Origin: Straminergon stramineum
Lineage: Eukaryota; Streptophyta; Bryopsida; Hypnales; Calliergonaceae
Length of the DNA: 64,000 nucleotides
Reading direction: 5' to 3'
Assembly: GCA_963920665.1 (NCBI GenBank)
Contig: OY987272.1
Coordinates: 3,911,001 to 3,975,000, forward strand
In this document: positions 22,801 through 35,394 of the stretch, piece after piece
Layout of the letters: every line of letters starts with the position of its first letter
Position numbering within the stretch: position 1 is the first letter of the stretch
The notes under the pieces: model-generated
What the model was told of the DNA's origin: nothing
The model's input: only the letters and a program-made list of their open reading frames with translations
Databases searched by the model: none
Program-made: the position numbers and the translations under genes

Positions 22801-24372
22801 AATGTTATGATCATCTAATATAGGAATATCAATGGAGAAATTTGTAGTGCCAATGTCTTTATTACCATACTCTTTGTTGGAATTTTCAAGACTTGTGAGT
22901 ACGACATTTACATTTGCTAAATCCTCATTTTGATTAATAGGTGATGGCATGGGAGTTTTGGGGGGTGATGGTTCATGGGTTTCTAGAGGTGATGGTGCAC
23001 GAGTGTTTGCAAATGATTGATGGGAAGTTGATGCTCGAGAATTAAATAGAGGAGTTCTTATTTTCTTGGTTACGGGACCTTCATTGAAGAGTGATTTATT
23101 TAAACTGTTAGTAATATATAAGGCATTTCGGGCATGAGCTGTTCTTTTAAGCTTTTGTTTAGGATCATTTTTTAACATTTCAATTAATATTGTATCTAAA
23201 TTTGCATGATCAAATTGTTCAAGGGTCATATTTGTAGCAACATTTGAGTGATCTTCAGTACAATGCAATGCTGCGTCATCATGATGCTCACTTATAGGAC
23301 TAGGTGGTCCTACGGCTTGCTCCGTAGGCAACAAAGAATTAGACAACGATGGTATTGTAATAAGATTTTCTGTATTTTGGTTTTGAATGTTTTCATTTTC
23401 TAATAATAACTAACATTGAATAAATTGGTAAGTTAGATGCAATCTACAGATTTTTATACTATCTCTAATTGAATTTTTAAAATGATTATATTTTGTTTTA
23501 TAATTTTGTATTTTTACCAATAATCATATTATGATTTAAACATTTCATCATTTGATTTGTAAATGAGATATGCATTTGAATGATTATACTATGTAAATAA
23601 ATAAATTGCACATAAATTTTAATGAAAAATTAGTATATTGGTGAAAATACTACATTCCATATTCACTCAAAAATAAAATATTCAAAGTTTAGGTGATAAA
23701 AGTAATCTCATTCTTTTTAGTTTTAAAATTTATTAATATCTATTATATAAGTTTTATCTACTTTTTTTTCATTATATTTATTTATTGAAAATTAAAATTT
23801 TAACAATAAAATATATTATGGGATTGTCAGTGGTTATGAATAAGTGTGTAAAATACCAATTATCTTTCAAATATAATAAACAAGACATTCTAAATTCTAA
23901 CATCTAGAAATACTTGAATCAAATAATGTTTTATGAAATGCTATTATATAAGAATTATTACTTATACAAATATTTTATTTCAAAATACTATTTTTCATAT
24001 TTTAAATGTAGAAAAGTTATTAGCAATCTTTCATATTACAAAAATGATTGATTTATGAAAGAAAAACTATTACCATTCATCCATATTTATTGTATTTAAT
24101 CTTTCATTTTTAGAAAATATTTAATAAGTAAAAATATGAGTACTTAATAATTTATTTTTAAAATTTATGTATTTAATAGTAATCCATATTAGAAAAACCT
24201 GTGTTTTCCAAGTATTAGATTCATTGTGGTAATTTGAAGCTATTTCTTGTAGAAAATCAAAATTTTGAATTTCATCATATATTGTATCATTATTGTAATC
24301 TTGATAAATATCATTTTCAAGATTCAACTGTTGACTACTAGAGGCTTTTAAATTTGTAGGTCTAGACTCCAT
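19849..24372 (-). CDS. Large protein joining two AP2-like domains to an F-box-type (kelch/FBA-like) beta-propeller
   Basis: The main exon, 19849-23409, is an uninterrupted frame of 1186 codons plus TAA. It has no in-frame ATG at its 5' end, so I add exon 1, 24199-24372 (ATG at 24372, 58 codons), spliced CAG|GTTTTT to TTAG|TTA at 23409 in phase 0. The total is about 1244 residues. In numbering from the TTG at 23346, residues 1-400 are Asn/Ser/Glu-rich and probably disordered. About 422-483 are AP2-like ('GVHKVKENVWQATLPKLG', 'YATAEVAARVRDLIALKL', ending FNFP). About 519-590 are a second, weaker AP2-like unit ('SGFKCVYHMRQ', 'RWEGRVFNQKGKKIIKGF'). About 785-1160 resemble the propeller of F-box proteins ('IIACNGGLIVV', 'IIITNPLTYEIRFLPPI'). 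No clear F-box is seen before it. Codon use is very AT-rich compared with the DREB and apyrase genes. A DNA-binding regulator is inferred; the partner and targets are unknown. Confidence 0.7.
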
Positions 24373-24465
24373 TTGTTTTAAACCTTTGAAATTTTGCAGT
24401 AAAATGAGGCCTACAAATTGCTTTAGAATATTCTTATCTAAATTAAAGCTAAAATCTTCATCTTT

Positions 24466-24749
24466 CTTTATTCTTTAGTCAACTATAGGATCTTTTCGTT
24501 AACTTGTTCAAATACATCATCCTCAAAATCTTAAGTAAAATTCCTTACCATTTTACCAATTGCAAGATCAATGCACTTAACTTCAAAAACTAATTTTCCC
24601 CAAGTTTTTCCAAAGGTGAAGTTTTGGCTTTCAAGGATTTTAGAAAATTCCACATGTATCCTATGACTTGTGTAGTTAGTGAAAATTTGGGAAATGGATT
24701 GAGAAAGCATGAAAAAAAATTCGAACATGAAAAAAAAATCCTCATTCAT
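24466..24749 (-). other. Possible further 5' exon of the AP2/propeller gene
   Basis: A 72-codon minus frame starts at an ATG at 24749. It contains coding-like sequence ('FTFGKTWGKLVFEVKCIDL') and reaches a good donor, ATG|GTAAGG (24548). An 83-bp intron ending AAAG at 24466 would join it in phase 0 to the frame leading into exon 1 ('KDEDFSFNLDKNILKQF'). Phe and Lys homopolymer runs near the start argue for caution. It could equally be decayed sequence. Confidence 0.25.
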
Positions 24750-27700
24750 CTTTTTAGAAAATTATAAGATAGAAGATGATACTTGTTGAAAGAGAAAACT
24801 AAATTGCTAATAATTTTGACAAAGATTGAGAATTATCAATCAAAAATGTGTTATTAAATATTATGTATTCTATATTTTATTTCATGTTGAATTTTTTTAT
24901 CAATTGAGCTCAAAAAGCAAATTTTTTTTTGTTTTATATCTTCACTACCCACAAAAATAAAACCTCTTAGTACTTTCATGTATCTAGTTGAAATAAAACG
25001 GTCCAATCATTTTTGTGTAGGTAATAATCTCTAGCATCAAAATAAAATTAGTTAAAATTTTTATTTAAGTATATTTCAAATTGTTGCATTAAAATTGAAA
25101 CTAAAAAAACTTATAACTTTTGCAATACTTATTGAAACATTATGAAACAAAGCTTTGACATACATATGATGATTAGGGGCTATTCCAAATGTTTTATCCA
25201 AAAATTAACAAATAGAAAGTCAATAGAGCCTACCCAAATTCTCAAAATTTCCAAAGTGATCTCCTTAGTCTTGTATGGATTCAATTATTCATATATAATT
25301 AATATTCAAAGATTATTAAAGATTACTAAACCTTTGAATATAATGTTTATTTTTTAACTTTAAATTACAAATTTCCAAAAAAAAGGGTTTCAAAGCTTTA
25401 GAAATCTTTATACAACATTTAAACTAGTATTTGGCACAACAGTCTTTATAATTTTGTAGAAAACTATTAATATGCCAATGCTAATTTTTGATAATTTATG
25501 AAATCCTAATACCATAAATTTGAATTTTATACTCTGTAATTTATATTGTGCTTCAAATTAATATATTTTTCATTAAAATACCTAAATAAATTTCTTTTTA
25601 TTTTAATTAATTAATCAATGAAACCTATTTTTTTTAAACATGTAATCAAATTAAACTTTTTAAAAACATATTTTAGAATTAAAAATTTCTACACATATAT
25701 TCTAAGTCAATATTGTATATTCCAAATTTCAAATACTATTACAAATAAATAATATAAAAATTATATGATTAGTTTTCATACAATCTAACTTTATTTATAA
25801 TCACCTTATACATACCATAAAAGATTATAATTCTAGTTCTGATTTTTATATAATATAATATTTTATTTAAAGGATAGTGAAATCTCTAAAACCTCCATCA
25901 ATTGTATGATGTTTTTATTAAATATCTCCACTGATATTTTGGTGAAATTTTGTGAATTTTAAAAATTGAAAATTTGAAAATTAAACAGCTAAAGATAAAT
26001 TTAGAAATATTCCATATATATTATATAATTTAAAAAAACAAAATTTTGATTTATGATTAGTACAATTTTTTTGTGTGAATTCATCTAAAGGAAATTAAAT
26101 ATTTAGTTTTAAAGGCAATAAGATCACAAAGTCTTTGAATTTCATGTATCAATATTATTTTTTATAAAAATCATATCTTAATTACTTTTCTTAAGTCTAC
26201 AACAAGATGTTGAAGATACAAAATGAATTTTAATTATTTGTAAATGCACTAATATATAATAAATAAATCTATTATAAATATTGATTTTTTACATTTCTAT
26301 CTGAAAATTATAAACTCATATTATATATATTTTGAATTGAACACATAAGACATACACTAATAAAAATTGATTGAAATTCAAAAATTTATCCATATTAAAT
26401 AATTTGATTTTTAAGTTCTATAAGATAGATTTAAAAAAAAACTTTTTACAATAAAATTCCATTTGTTAAATTATTTATTTAAACTAAAATTTATAAAATT
26501 CTGATTTATATCAATATTTGTTACAATATTAAATTAAAATGCATTTAAAAATTAATAGAAATATTTACTACTAGAAAGAGAAATTTATATTGACTTTCAT
26601 AACCTAATGAATATGGTTTTTCAAGGAAAAGTTTTTGAAGTTCTTCAAATTTATAAATCATATAATTATTCTATTTAACTTGTAAAAGAATGTGATTTGA
26701 ATTATTTTAAACATAAAAAATAGTTCAAATATTGATACTGATATAGGTATTTTTAAGTTATAGTGAAGTGAAAATGTTGTCACAAAGTGATAGTTTTGCT
26801 AATTTTTCAACTTATATAATTTTTCAACTTTTGTACTAAATCAAATCACTGCATTTTGTAAGCATGGCCATATGTATAACTTCTCTTGAAAAAAACTAAG
26901 ACTTATTATTATCCTTCATCATCTCATTACAAGGGCATGTCACACCATTTATGAGACATTAGATGTACTCAAAAGAATAAATTCCTTTTCTTAATCCATA
27001 TTTTACAATTTAGATGACTTCAACAAGACAATGCAAAGTCTTTATTGTTGATTCCTAAAGAGTGATAAAGATTTGGATATTTTTTTAAGATTTAAAGTTG
27101 AGACCTTGCTTGCTTTGATTAATTTGAAAATTTGAAAATTTGAAATTGTTTTGGCTACTTTGAATATTTAGAAAAAACTATTGATAGTGTAACTTGTTTA
27201 TTATTTTACAATTTTTATTGGAACCACTTCATTTTATTTCAATCATTGCATTACTCCAAGCAATACTCTAGCTTGAAAATGCTCGTGTGATATAAAATAA
27301 ATTTGAATATGAAAAATCAATGAAATGATGTGACTTTTGATTGTAATACTTTCTTGATTAATACAAGAGATAAGGGATATGATGCTTTCCTTGCTACCAA
27401 TGACCTTAGGAAGTTTACTAGGTATTTGCTAGGAAACTATATGAAAAAACATGGGATCTTATTTAAATATTTGAGATAAATTTTAACCCAAAAAATAGAT
27501 CCAATAGAACATCCTGTAATTGTTTTTTTTGTTGGAGAAGTTGTAAAACAAATCTACATAGGTGCAATATCTAACAGACTGTTGCTAAGGATTTAGACTA
27601 CTCTTTGAGGTCCTTTCTAGTTTTTGATTTCTTTTATTTGTTTGGTATTTGGTAGGAAAAGTGTTCCAACTTTGTAACAACAAGCTCTAATTGTGGAGTT

Positions 27701-28226
27701 TCTTGCATATGTTCATGACACCAATACAAAATAACGCAATTTAGGCAATATGTCTTTGAAAATTATGTTGTTTGCCATTGATGACAAGTCCTTGGCTAGT
27801 CGGCTCTAACATTTGATCATCTAAGTCAATGCAAATTTTTTTTATTCATATTCTATTGGTAGTTAAAAATTAGAAGGATTAGATGCAATACATTGGGCTT
27901 TAGACTTTGGGATGTTGAGGAAAAAAATAGGGCTCGTAGGAAATTTGAAGCATCTGAGGTCATTGAACTACTTGTACATACAATATGGGTTACTCTTGAC
28001 CAATTTGATTTGGCAAAGTGCCAAGTTTTGAACTCTTGTGATTCAATGTTTATAGATTCCACTTTATTTTGGCAAATAAATTCCTTCTAATTTTATATTT
28101 AATCACCTTTTTGTAAATTCTAGGGTAAGTAGTAGTAGTAATGTAGAAGATTTGGAAGACTTGTCCTTCAAATCCCTCTTAATTAGTAAGGAAGTCATCA
28201 ATTGTTATTCAAAGAGTCAATAATAA
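24750..28226. other. Very AT-rich gene desert
   Basis: From about 23.4 to 28 kb the sequence is dominated by A and T runs, more so than the rest of the window. Open frames are short. I see no transposon ends, no conserved coding and no tandem array. A fragment at 27890-28090 (+) is open, but I do not recognise it. Confidence 0.55.
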
Positions 28227-28448
28227 TTGAAGAAAGAACTAGAGGACCACAAATGGCATTTTAGATCTTGGGACTACAATGAAGTTGCGATATTAAAGGT
28301 TCATTGCAAAGTATGTAGGAAGATTTTGGTGGTATTACTGGAGACCATAGTAAAATTGGTGTCAACACTAGAAAGAAATCAGTGCTTCTTTAGGTTGTCA
28401 CAAGGATTTGCTATTAGGGTTTGGAATAGTACTGGGACTTTGTTGTAG
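28227..28448 (+). pseudogene. Relic of a BED-type zinc-finger protein (transposon-derived?)
   Basis: The frame reads 'WHFRSWDYNEVAILKVHCKV' and then CRK. After a one-base shift it continues 'FGGITGDHSKIGVN'. The C-x2-C pair followed by a DH resembles the BED-type zinc fingers of hAT-like transposases and derived plant proteins. The frameshift means it is not a working gene. The family assignment is from pattern memory only. Confidence 0.35.
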
Positions 28449-28559
28449 AATTTCTTTGTCTTTCATTTAAATACCCTAAAGAATAGTAAACCTACCCTCA
28501 AAACTCCCTTTTCCCCTAAATTCCAATCCTACAATTCCTACTATGCCCTAGAAATTGCC

Positions 28560-28910
28560 ATACCTAAGTTTGATCTAATGTAACTTATGGACAATATCTC
28601 CAAAAAACTTTAAACTTTGCTACATTGTAGATCAACTATACAAGTACTTTCTTAAAAAATTTCATACTAAACCAAGATACAATACAACTTTGGTGGACAT
28701 TTTGCTACAACGAACTTTCTACCCTTCTTGAAATATCATAAACTAGCATAGCCAACTTTGACCTAACGTATCTTTTGTTTAGTCTCTCCAAATTCTTTGA
28801 ATTAAAAATAAAATTATATCAATTTACCAAATCTTCAAATATTAATTTTCATCCTAATCCAAGATATTGTCCAACTTTGGTGAACATTTTCCCACTCAAA
28901 CTTGTTTAGT
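28560..28910. repeat. Diverged tandem duplication
   Basis: Two about 170-bp units, near 28565-28725 and 28745-28910. Each has a 'ctaa(t/c)gta(a/t)ctt' word, 'tctccaaa', a long AT stretch, then 'caactttggtggacatttt' or 'caactttggtgaacatttt'. Non-coding. Confidence 0.5.
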
Positions 28911-29978
28911 TGCCGTTTTGTACACCCGGTTGAATTTTTGTGCATTGCTTATAGACCCTAAGTCCATAGAAATCAAGATTTTAATACAAAGTAAAGAGTG
29001 AGTGAAGAAAAGTATCTTCAAAATTTCACAAATACTCAATTATATCCAAGCTCTTCAATACCCCCTCTCCTTGGTTGCCTTAGATTTCAAACACCTCCAC
29101 TTTATAGCTTATATCTCCTTCTTTATAATAGATCTAGATCTCAAACTTGGCATCCTAGTATATCAACCTCTCAAGATCCCAAATCCCAAATCTTACCTTG
29201 ATCCAACTTTTTATGAAAATATTATACAAAATCTTTTACATAATGCCTCCTTCAATATAAACTCTAACAACAAAATATAGTTTGTACTTCTAAGTGCCTC
29301 CCATACCTCCCAAACACCAAGAAAACAAGAGAGAGTCAAGGAACCAATCCTTGCCTCTAAGTAGCCACTACAACCTAAGATGGCTAGTCGCCAGTTAATA
29401 CTAACCTTAACCCCACTAACCCAAGTATCAACTACTAACAACCAACCAATTATCAACCGGCAACTAACAAGGTAAGCTAAGAACTGAGCTCTTAGCACTA
29501 AACAACTCCCAATACTAAACACTTCTTTCTAACAATCAAAGATGCCTATTTGAAGTAGTAGATGGCCCACATCACGACAACGCATTTTTTAAATGTCTAC
29601 CTATTTTCATATTAACAATAATATTAGATGTAATGTCAAGACATTCATCGTAACATAAAAATATAACATTAAACAAATGGGCATAAAAATGTGTAAAAAA
29701 AACATAGATTTCTTCTAGTACACCATTTTGTTCTCAAATTTCTAAAAAAAGACACATCTTGAGTATTGGCCATATAAAAAACTAGTGAATTATGAAAGAA
29801 GTTGACTTCTACACCCACCAATCAATCCATTGCACCCAAAAAGGAAATTATTATTTTTTCAACTGCCAATCACAAAAACCTTGAGAGTGAAAGCTTGAAG
29901 ATGTTGTAGATACTATAATTAATATGAGTCCATTGAAAGTCAACTTTTTGTTTTTGTTGGGGGATCTAAACTAGGATG
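28911..29978. other. Intergenic, no gene recognised
   Basis: C-rich strand composition at 29040-29500 gives open frames on both strands, but these have no motifs or start context. Confidence 0.45.
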
Positions 29979-31766
29979 CACTACAACAAAACATGTATTT
30001 TACAATTGTGAAAATAGGACTAGGGATGACTAGTGACTATTAGGAGTGATACTCTTGGAAGCCAACACCTTGGGAGAGAATATGATTGTAAATATGATTG
30101 CTAGTTACATTTTGGCCTTGTATTTGATGGACATATAGTATATGCCTACAAAAATGCTAAAGTGCTTCATAGGGAATGACAAGGAATATGTTTGGAGAAC
30201 ATCTAATTATATTTGCTAGTCATATTTTTGTATATGACTTTGTGTAGTCATATTTTGCAATCACATTTGTATGATAGTCACTTTTTTTCTTTTCAAGAAA
30301 GACCAAAAAAATGTAGGGAGTACCAAAAATGAAGGCAAGTCATTGTTTAGGATTTTGAAACCCTAGCCACTAATTTTTTAAGGGTTTCAAAATCCTAATT
30401 GCGACTTCCTTTTATTCTTCTTCCTTGTTTTTTATTGCCTCCTAGCTATTACTTCTTGTTGCCTCTTCTTGCTTATTATCTTTTGCTTCTTATTGCTTTT
30501 TGTTTCCTCTTAGTTCTTAATTCTTAATGCCTTAGTTCTTGTTTGTTGTTGTTTTTAGTTCTTGCTTCTTTTTGCTTCTTAGTTCTTGTTTCTTGTATCT
30601 CCTTATTGCATCTTATTTTTTGCTACTTATTGCCTCTTGTTGCCTCTTAGCTCTTGTTGTTACCTCTTGTTTCTCCTATCACCATTGTTATACTTTCTTC
30701 TTGTATTTAATGATTTCTAGAGATATAAATGTTTTAGATTTTTCTTACCTAAACTTGTACTACAAATTTTTTATTGCCATAATCCTTTGAAGGTTGACCT
30801 TTATTGTTCATTCATTGAAAATTAACCTTTTTGATTGTTCATGTAGACATTGGAAGCTAAGGCGAAGTTGTTGGAGGCTACTTGCAACACAGTAGAGCCA
30901 ATATCTTCATAGTAATGTAACAAATAAAGGCCATAAGGGCGTGCTTGAATATACTTATTGGGATATGTTTTGCATAAGGGACTAATAAATGTCATTGAAG
31001 AGAGTCACATGCCCTCTTGCATTTTTCCTTCCAAGATGATTATCTCTTGTGCATCTTTAAAATCATATGTACTTTTTTTAATTGCATGGAGTCTTTTATT
31101 CAAATGTTAAACCATGTTGTACGCAATTAAATCTAAGAAATTTGACTCTCAATCATCCAAAGTATCACTTATTTGAGTAATATTTTACAAGATGTATTGG
31201 CCAAAATATGATTGGTTGTATTCATATAATGCTCGCAATCATGCCAAAAATGTAACTCTACACTTCCCAAAACATAACTGCATTCAATTATAAAATTAAA
31301 AATGACATCCACATAAATAAATAAAAAGGACTACCAAAAGATATATTCCACATCAGCAAAGAATATAGTTGTACAAAGTCACATGCCACTTAGGCTTATA
31401 ATAGCAATCCATAGGTACTACCACATCAACCAAAAATGTTATTCATTATAGTCATATTCTATGTCAACTAAAAAATATGACTATACATAGTCACATGCTA
31501 TATAGATTTTTTCTCTTTTGCTTGGGTAGGTCAAGAGAAAGTCCAGCCTTGAAGGCCAATCAACACAAATGCCACATTGGCAAAATATGGCCTGTTAGAG
31601 GTCCAAACCACTGTACTTATAAATGTGACTCATGTCCGTAGCAACTAGTTGGTAAAGACTTGATCCAACATATTGTGTGTCATCTATAGTGATTCTTATA
31701 TGAATCATATTTAGGAATTTTGTGACTCACTACAATCATATATTGCAGTAAAAAAATGCATGTTTC
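29979..31766. mobile_element. Possible non-autonomous CACTA-like element
   Basis: The left end is CACTACAACAAAACATG, the classic CACTA terminus. At the far end, 'ttactgcaatatatga' (reverse strand) preceded by 'cgaaacatgcatttttt' resembles the bases after the left terminus, but the outer CACTA is lost. Repeated subterminal words such as 'agtcacatgc', 'tatgactatacatagtcaca' and 'atagtcatattc' cluster between 30200 and 31740, as in CACTA elements. No transposase is seen. The right boundary is uncertain. Confidence 0.4.
30405..30690 (+). repeat. Degenerate pyrimidine-rich tandem repeat
   Basis: Imperfect units of ttcttgtt/gcctctta/ttgcttctt run for almost 300 bp. The Ser/Leu/Cys-rich frame over it is an artefact of the repeat. 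Confidence 0.7.
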
Positions 31767-32084
31767 GAAAGGCTAATATGATCTTCAATAGGTGTGCATC
31801 CAAACGAGCTCAATACTCATTTGTAATTTAAGAAAATTGTAGGAAGAAGTCAATCAGGTGATAAATTATTTCTATAACTTGTCTGTCATACTATCAAGAG
31901 TCTTTATTGCAAATATATATAATGGAAAAAACATTTCTAGTACATGGTTTGCTCAATGGTCCAATTGTAGGTCAAAACTAGTACCTAGAACAATAGAACC
32001 ATATTTGAGCTACTTTAATTTCAAGAGGAAAGCCTCATTGTCCAAATTTGTGGTATTTTCTAGTACAAGAATGCTCCAAATTTT

Positions 32085-32900
32085 ATGTGTTTGGGGGCTT
32101 TTATCAATTTGGTTGGTTTTAAAAGCACTCAAATACTACATGAGAAGGACAATAGGTTGAAAGTTGTTTATGAAGACAAATCCTTGGAAAAGAGGTGTGC
32201 TAGAGATATTGAAAGGAAGAGATGTGTACGGTATTCAACTATAGCTAAGCTATTAAGTCATGGTAGAATATTAATTAAAGAACTGAGATTAGAGAAGATG
32301 TACTAGTGGGCAATTAAAGTAAGAATTGTCCAACTCACTCTAGAGGTTGACTTTGAAGGACAATGCCAAAGAAACTTCGAACCAACATGATCTAGTCAAG
32401 TATTGCAATAATATTCTAGCAACACGTCACACATGTATTTTTGGGAAAACCAATGTTGTAAGACTTCATGAAGGACATTGCTAGCTTGTTGCAAATTTGA
32501 ATTGCTCCAAAAAGGGGTTTATTTTCAGTATAAATTCTAAGTTCCTTTGCCAAGCAATGAAAGTATATAAGGGGAATCATATAGGCAATTTATTTTTCTT
32601 GGAATTTTATTGCATCAACTTATAATAGAAGAAAGTGGAAATATAAAAAAGAAGTTGAATTTTTATAAAGAGAACATACTAAAGTATTCTTAATTGTTGC
32701 TAAAGTTTGCAAGGGCAGTGCGTCACCAAGGTTGCTCATGGTGTTACTAGCTCCTACCTAGTGATTCCAAGTGAAGATGAGACCAAAGTGTGGTCTAGGA
32801 TGGCTTATGAAGATAAGTGAGATTTGGCCTCAAAAAAGAAGTTTAAGCTAGCCCTTAGCTACAAAATCATTTAGTTGATGCCTTCAAAAATTAAAAAATA
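32085..32900 (+). pseudogene. Decayed, unidentified coding relic
   Basis: Pieces that read like protein occur in different frames: 'INLVGFKSTQILHEKDNRLK' and 'YSTIAKLLSHGRILIKELRL' (32100-32300), and 'VTKVAHGVTSSYLVIPSEDE' (about 32722-32781). Stops and shifts separate them. No family recognised; a transposon origin is a guess. Confidence 0.3.
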
Positions 32901-34555
32901 GGGAATTTGCGAGAGTGATAATTGTCAACCTCCTTCACCAACAACTATTGTGTCTTCTATTGATTTTAGATTGTCCCTACAATTATTTTGATGCAAATTG
33001 GGTTTGACAATAATAGACACTTAATAATAACATGTAGGTAAAGGAGTGCCTAAAAGTTGTGGGTCCAATTGGTGGACATGCTAGCAATAGAAATAGTTGC
33101 AAGTAAAGGTCTCCATGTGAATTGGGAGATTTGTTTGTTCAGAACTTTGTCGAAGCAAAATGCATGTCTTGGGACTCTATGATCAAGAATTCAAGATTTT
33201 ATACAATGATAAGAAACTTATAAATCTACTTGATTCACCAATGAAAATCATGTAGTTGAATATTGACTCACACATTCTTGAATACCTTGGAATGATATTC
33301 AACAAGTTTATGTCATGAGCATGGTATCAAATAGAAGATGTCAACTAGATTGACTAACAAAACTAGAGATCTATCCATCTTCTAGAGTCTAAATTGCATT
33401 TACAACCAACTTTGTACTATAATGCTGAACCCCATAGAATAAATACTTCACTTGGAAAATATTCTAAAGATACCCATTGAAATATAGTGAAGGAAATAAT
33501 TGGGATATAATGGAGCAAATAACTTGAATACAAGGTGGAGATTTTTGGGGACCAAATATATAAGCTTATAAATAAAAAAAGACTAATTTTGTGCCTAAGT
33601 TAAATTTTCTTAATAAATTAAAAAAGGAATTCAAGATTATTTTATAATGCATTTTTTTGGACATTGTATGAGTAATCTATGAATTTTCAAAAGTGTTCAA
33701 AATAGGAGTTTCTAAAACCAACCCTTCTCTCTCATGAATAGATGATATGCGTTTTAGGCAAGAATCTCTAGGTGTTCATTTTAGAGGGGGATCACAATTT
33801 GGTGTCATTACCTTAGAGCATCTGGACTAAGGTCTGACACATGGTAAATTTGGATGACAAGTGCTCTGATCTATCAAAATATTCTCATAGCACTCCATCC
33901 TAATGAATCAAGCAATAGCCTTCAAAATTATAGTTCATCTTCATTTTATTGAGCTTTATCTTATATTCCACTTGACAAATGATCAATGGATAATTTATGG
34001 GGTATATTTGGTAAACATGGGTGGGGGACAAAAATTTCTAACTTATCTTAAACAGGAGATGTAAACTTTTAGCATATCAAATTTGGTGCAAATGCTCTTG
34101 TCTTAGATTATTGTTAACAATGCGCCAAACAAACCCACTTTAGTGTTATTTGGATGAAAAATGAACAATAAATGTTTGACCCTATCAAAATATTCTATTT
34201 GGCATGCCCCAAATTGCAATTTTGTTGAGGACAACAACTCCACCAAAACTAATATTTCTTCTATATAGATTAGCAATGATGGAAATTCTTTTTGCTTCAG
34301 TTCACTAGGAGCCTTGCGGTTGATTGAAAGACAAAATAGTGAATTATACAAGTAGGACAAATTTTTTTTTGTTGTAATGGAGCAATGTCTTTGTACTTTC
34401 CTATGCTACTCAAGATGCTCTTAATTATATAGGATGTTGAAGTGGTCATACGAAGTAGGCTCTATAGGATAAATTCTATGTTCTATAGGTTAATTGTACA
34501 AAAAAACGTCCTCTTTTGTAATTTGTTAATTTTATATTCTTCACCCCTCCTTGAT
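32901..34555. other. Intergenic, no gene recognised
   Basis: AT-rich with scattered short frames. The 34103-34360 minus frame has no motif. The decayed relic upstream may extend to about 33360 ('ELGDLFVQNFVEAKCMSWDS'). Confidence 0.4.
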
Positions 34556-34556
34556 A

Positions 34557-34650
34557 AATTAGGGCCTCTCATTGCAAATATGAATTAAAAATTTCCCAAT
34601 TTGATCATGTGTAGTAAATTAAAAATTCTTATATTTTTTGTAGGGATTTT
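34557..34650. mobile_element. MITE family B, partial inverted copy
   Basis: 'agggcctctcattgcaaata' and 'gatcatgtgtagtaaattaa' are the reverse complement of the interior of the 7.8-9.6 kb elements. Terminal repeats are not preserved. Confidence 0.5.
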
Positions 34651-35039
34651 TAATTTGCTATACATTCAATTTGTAGGGCCCACTTCATATGAGCACTTTA
34701 ATGCCTTGCATTAAGGTAAAACATCCCATAACCACCAACTCCCTATATCCCCTATGGCCTACTTTTGGCCCCATTTCGACCACAAAACTCACATTAGATG
34801 TTTTTCACCAATACTAAAGGGCTGTTTTAGGCTGGTTCCCCATGTTGAGAACGAGCTAGTTTAGGCTAGAATTTTCAAAATAATAATTAAATATTTAAAA
34901 AGAAAATTCGTTTAAAAAAAACAACAACCATTTTTTATTATAATTTGGTGTGGCCAAACTTCGGTCACATCAGATAGCTACTGTGGTTGTACAATTCCAA
35001 AACTTGTGGGAACTCACGGGAACCCACAGCCCTTTACAA

Positions 35040-35330
35040 TAGGTGGATTTCATCTAATGTCTAAATCTGTCCATTTTCTAGCAAATTTAGTGCATTAATG
35101 GCAACAAGGGTTGATATGTTAAACCTTCATTGGTGAATACTCAAGTGCTAATAGAAAAATGGAACGGCAATTATAGGTTGTATACAAGACATTCATGAAT
35201 CTAATCTATTGGTAGTTTTGTAATTTCAAGGGACACCACTTTAGAAATTCATAGAAAGTACAATTTTAATAGACAAACTATAATTCAACCTGGGTTTGAA
35301 TTGTGAAACATGCGCACCCCTTAAAAAAAT
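35040..35330. repeat. Dispersed repeat H, copy 1 (inverted partner 47105-47400)
   Basis: 'tgcattaatggcaacaaggg', 'ttaaaccttcattggtgaat' and 'ctttagaaattcatagaaag' appear as reverse complements at 47105-47400. About 290 bp, non-coding. Confidence 0.7.
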
Positions 35331-35394
35331 ATATGTCCTTGGAGTTGGGCCAAGATAGTTAGATTGCAAATCAGGGTGGTAATAGGCTTTTGTA

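Noticed and set aside
30539..30790. Hydrophobic 83-codon plus frame
   Set aside because: Translation of a pyrimidine-rich tandem repeat, not a membrane protein gene.
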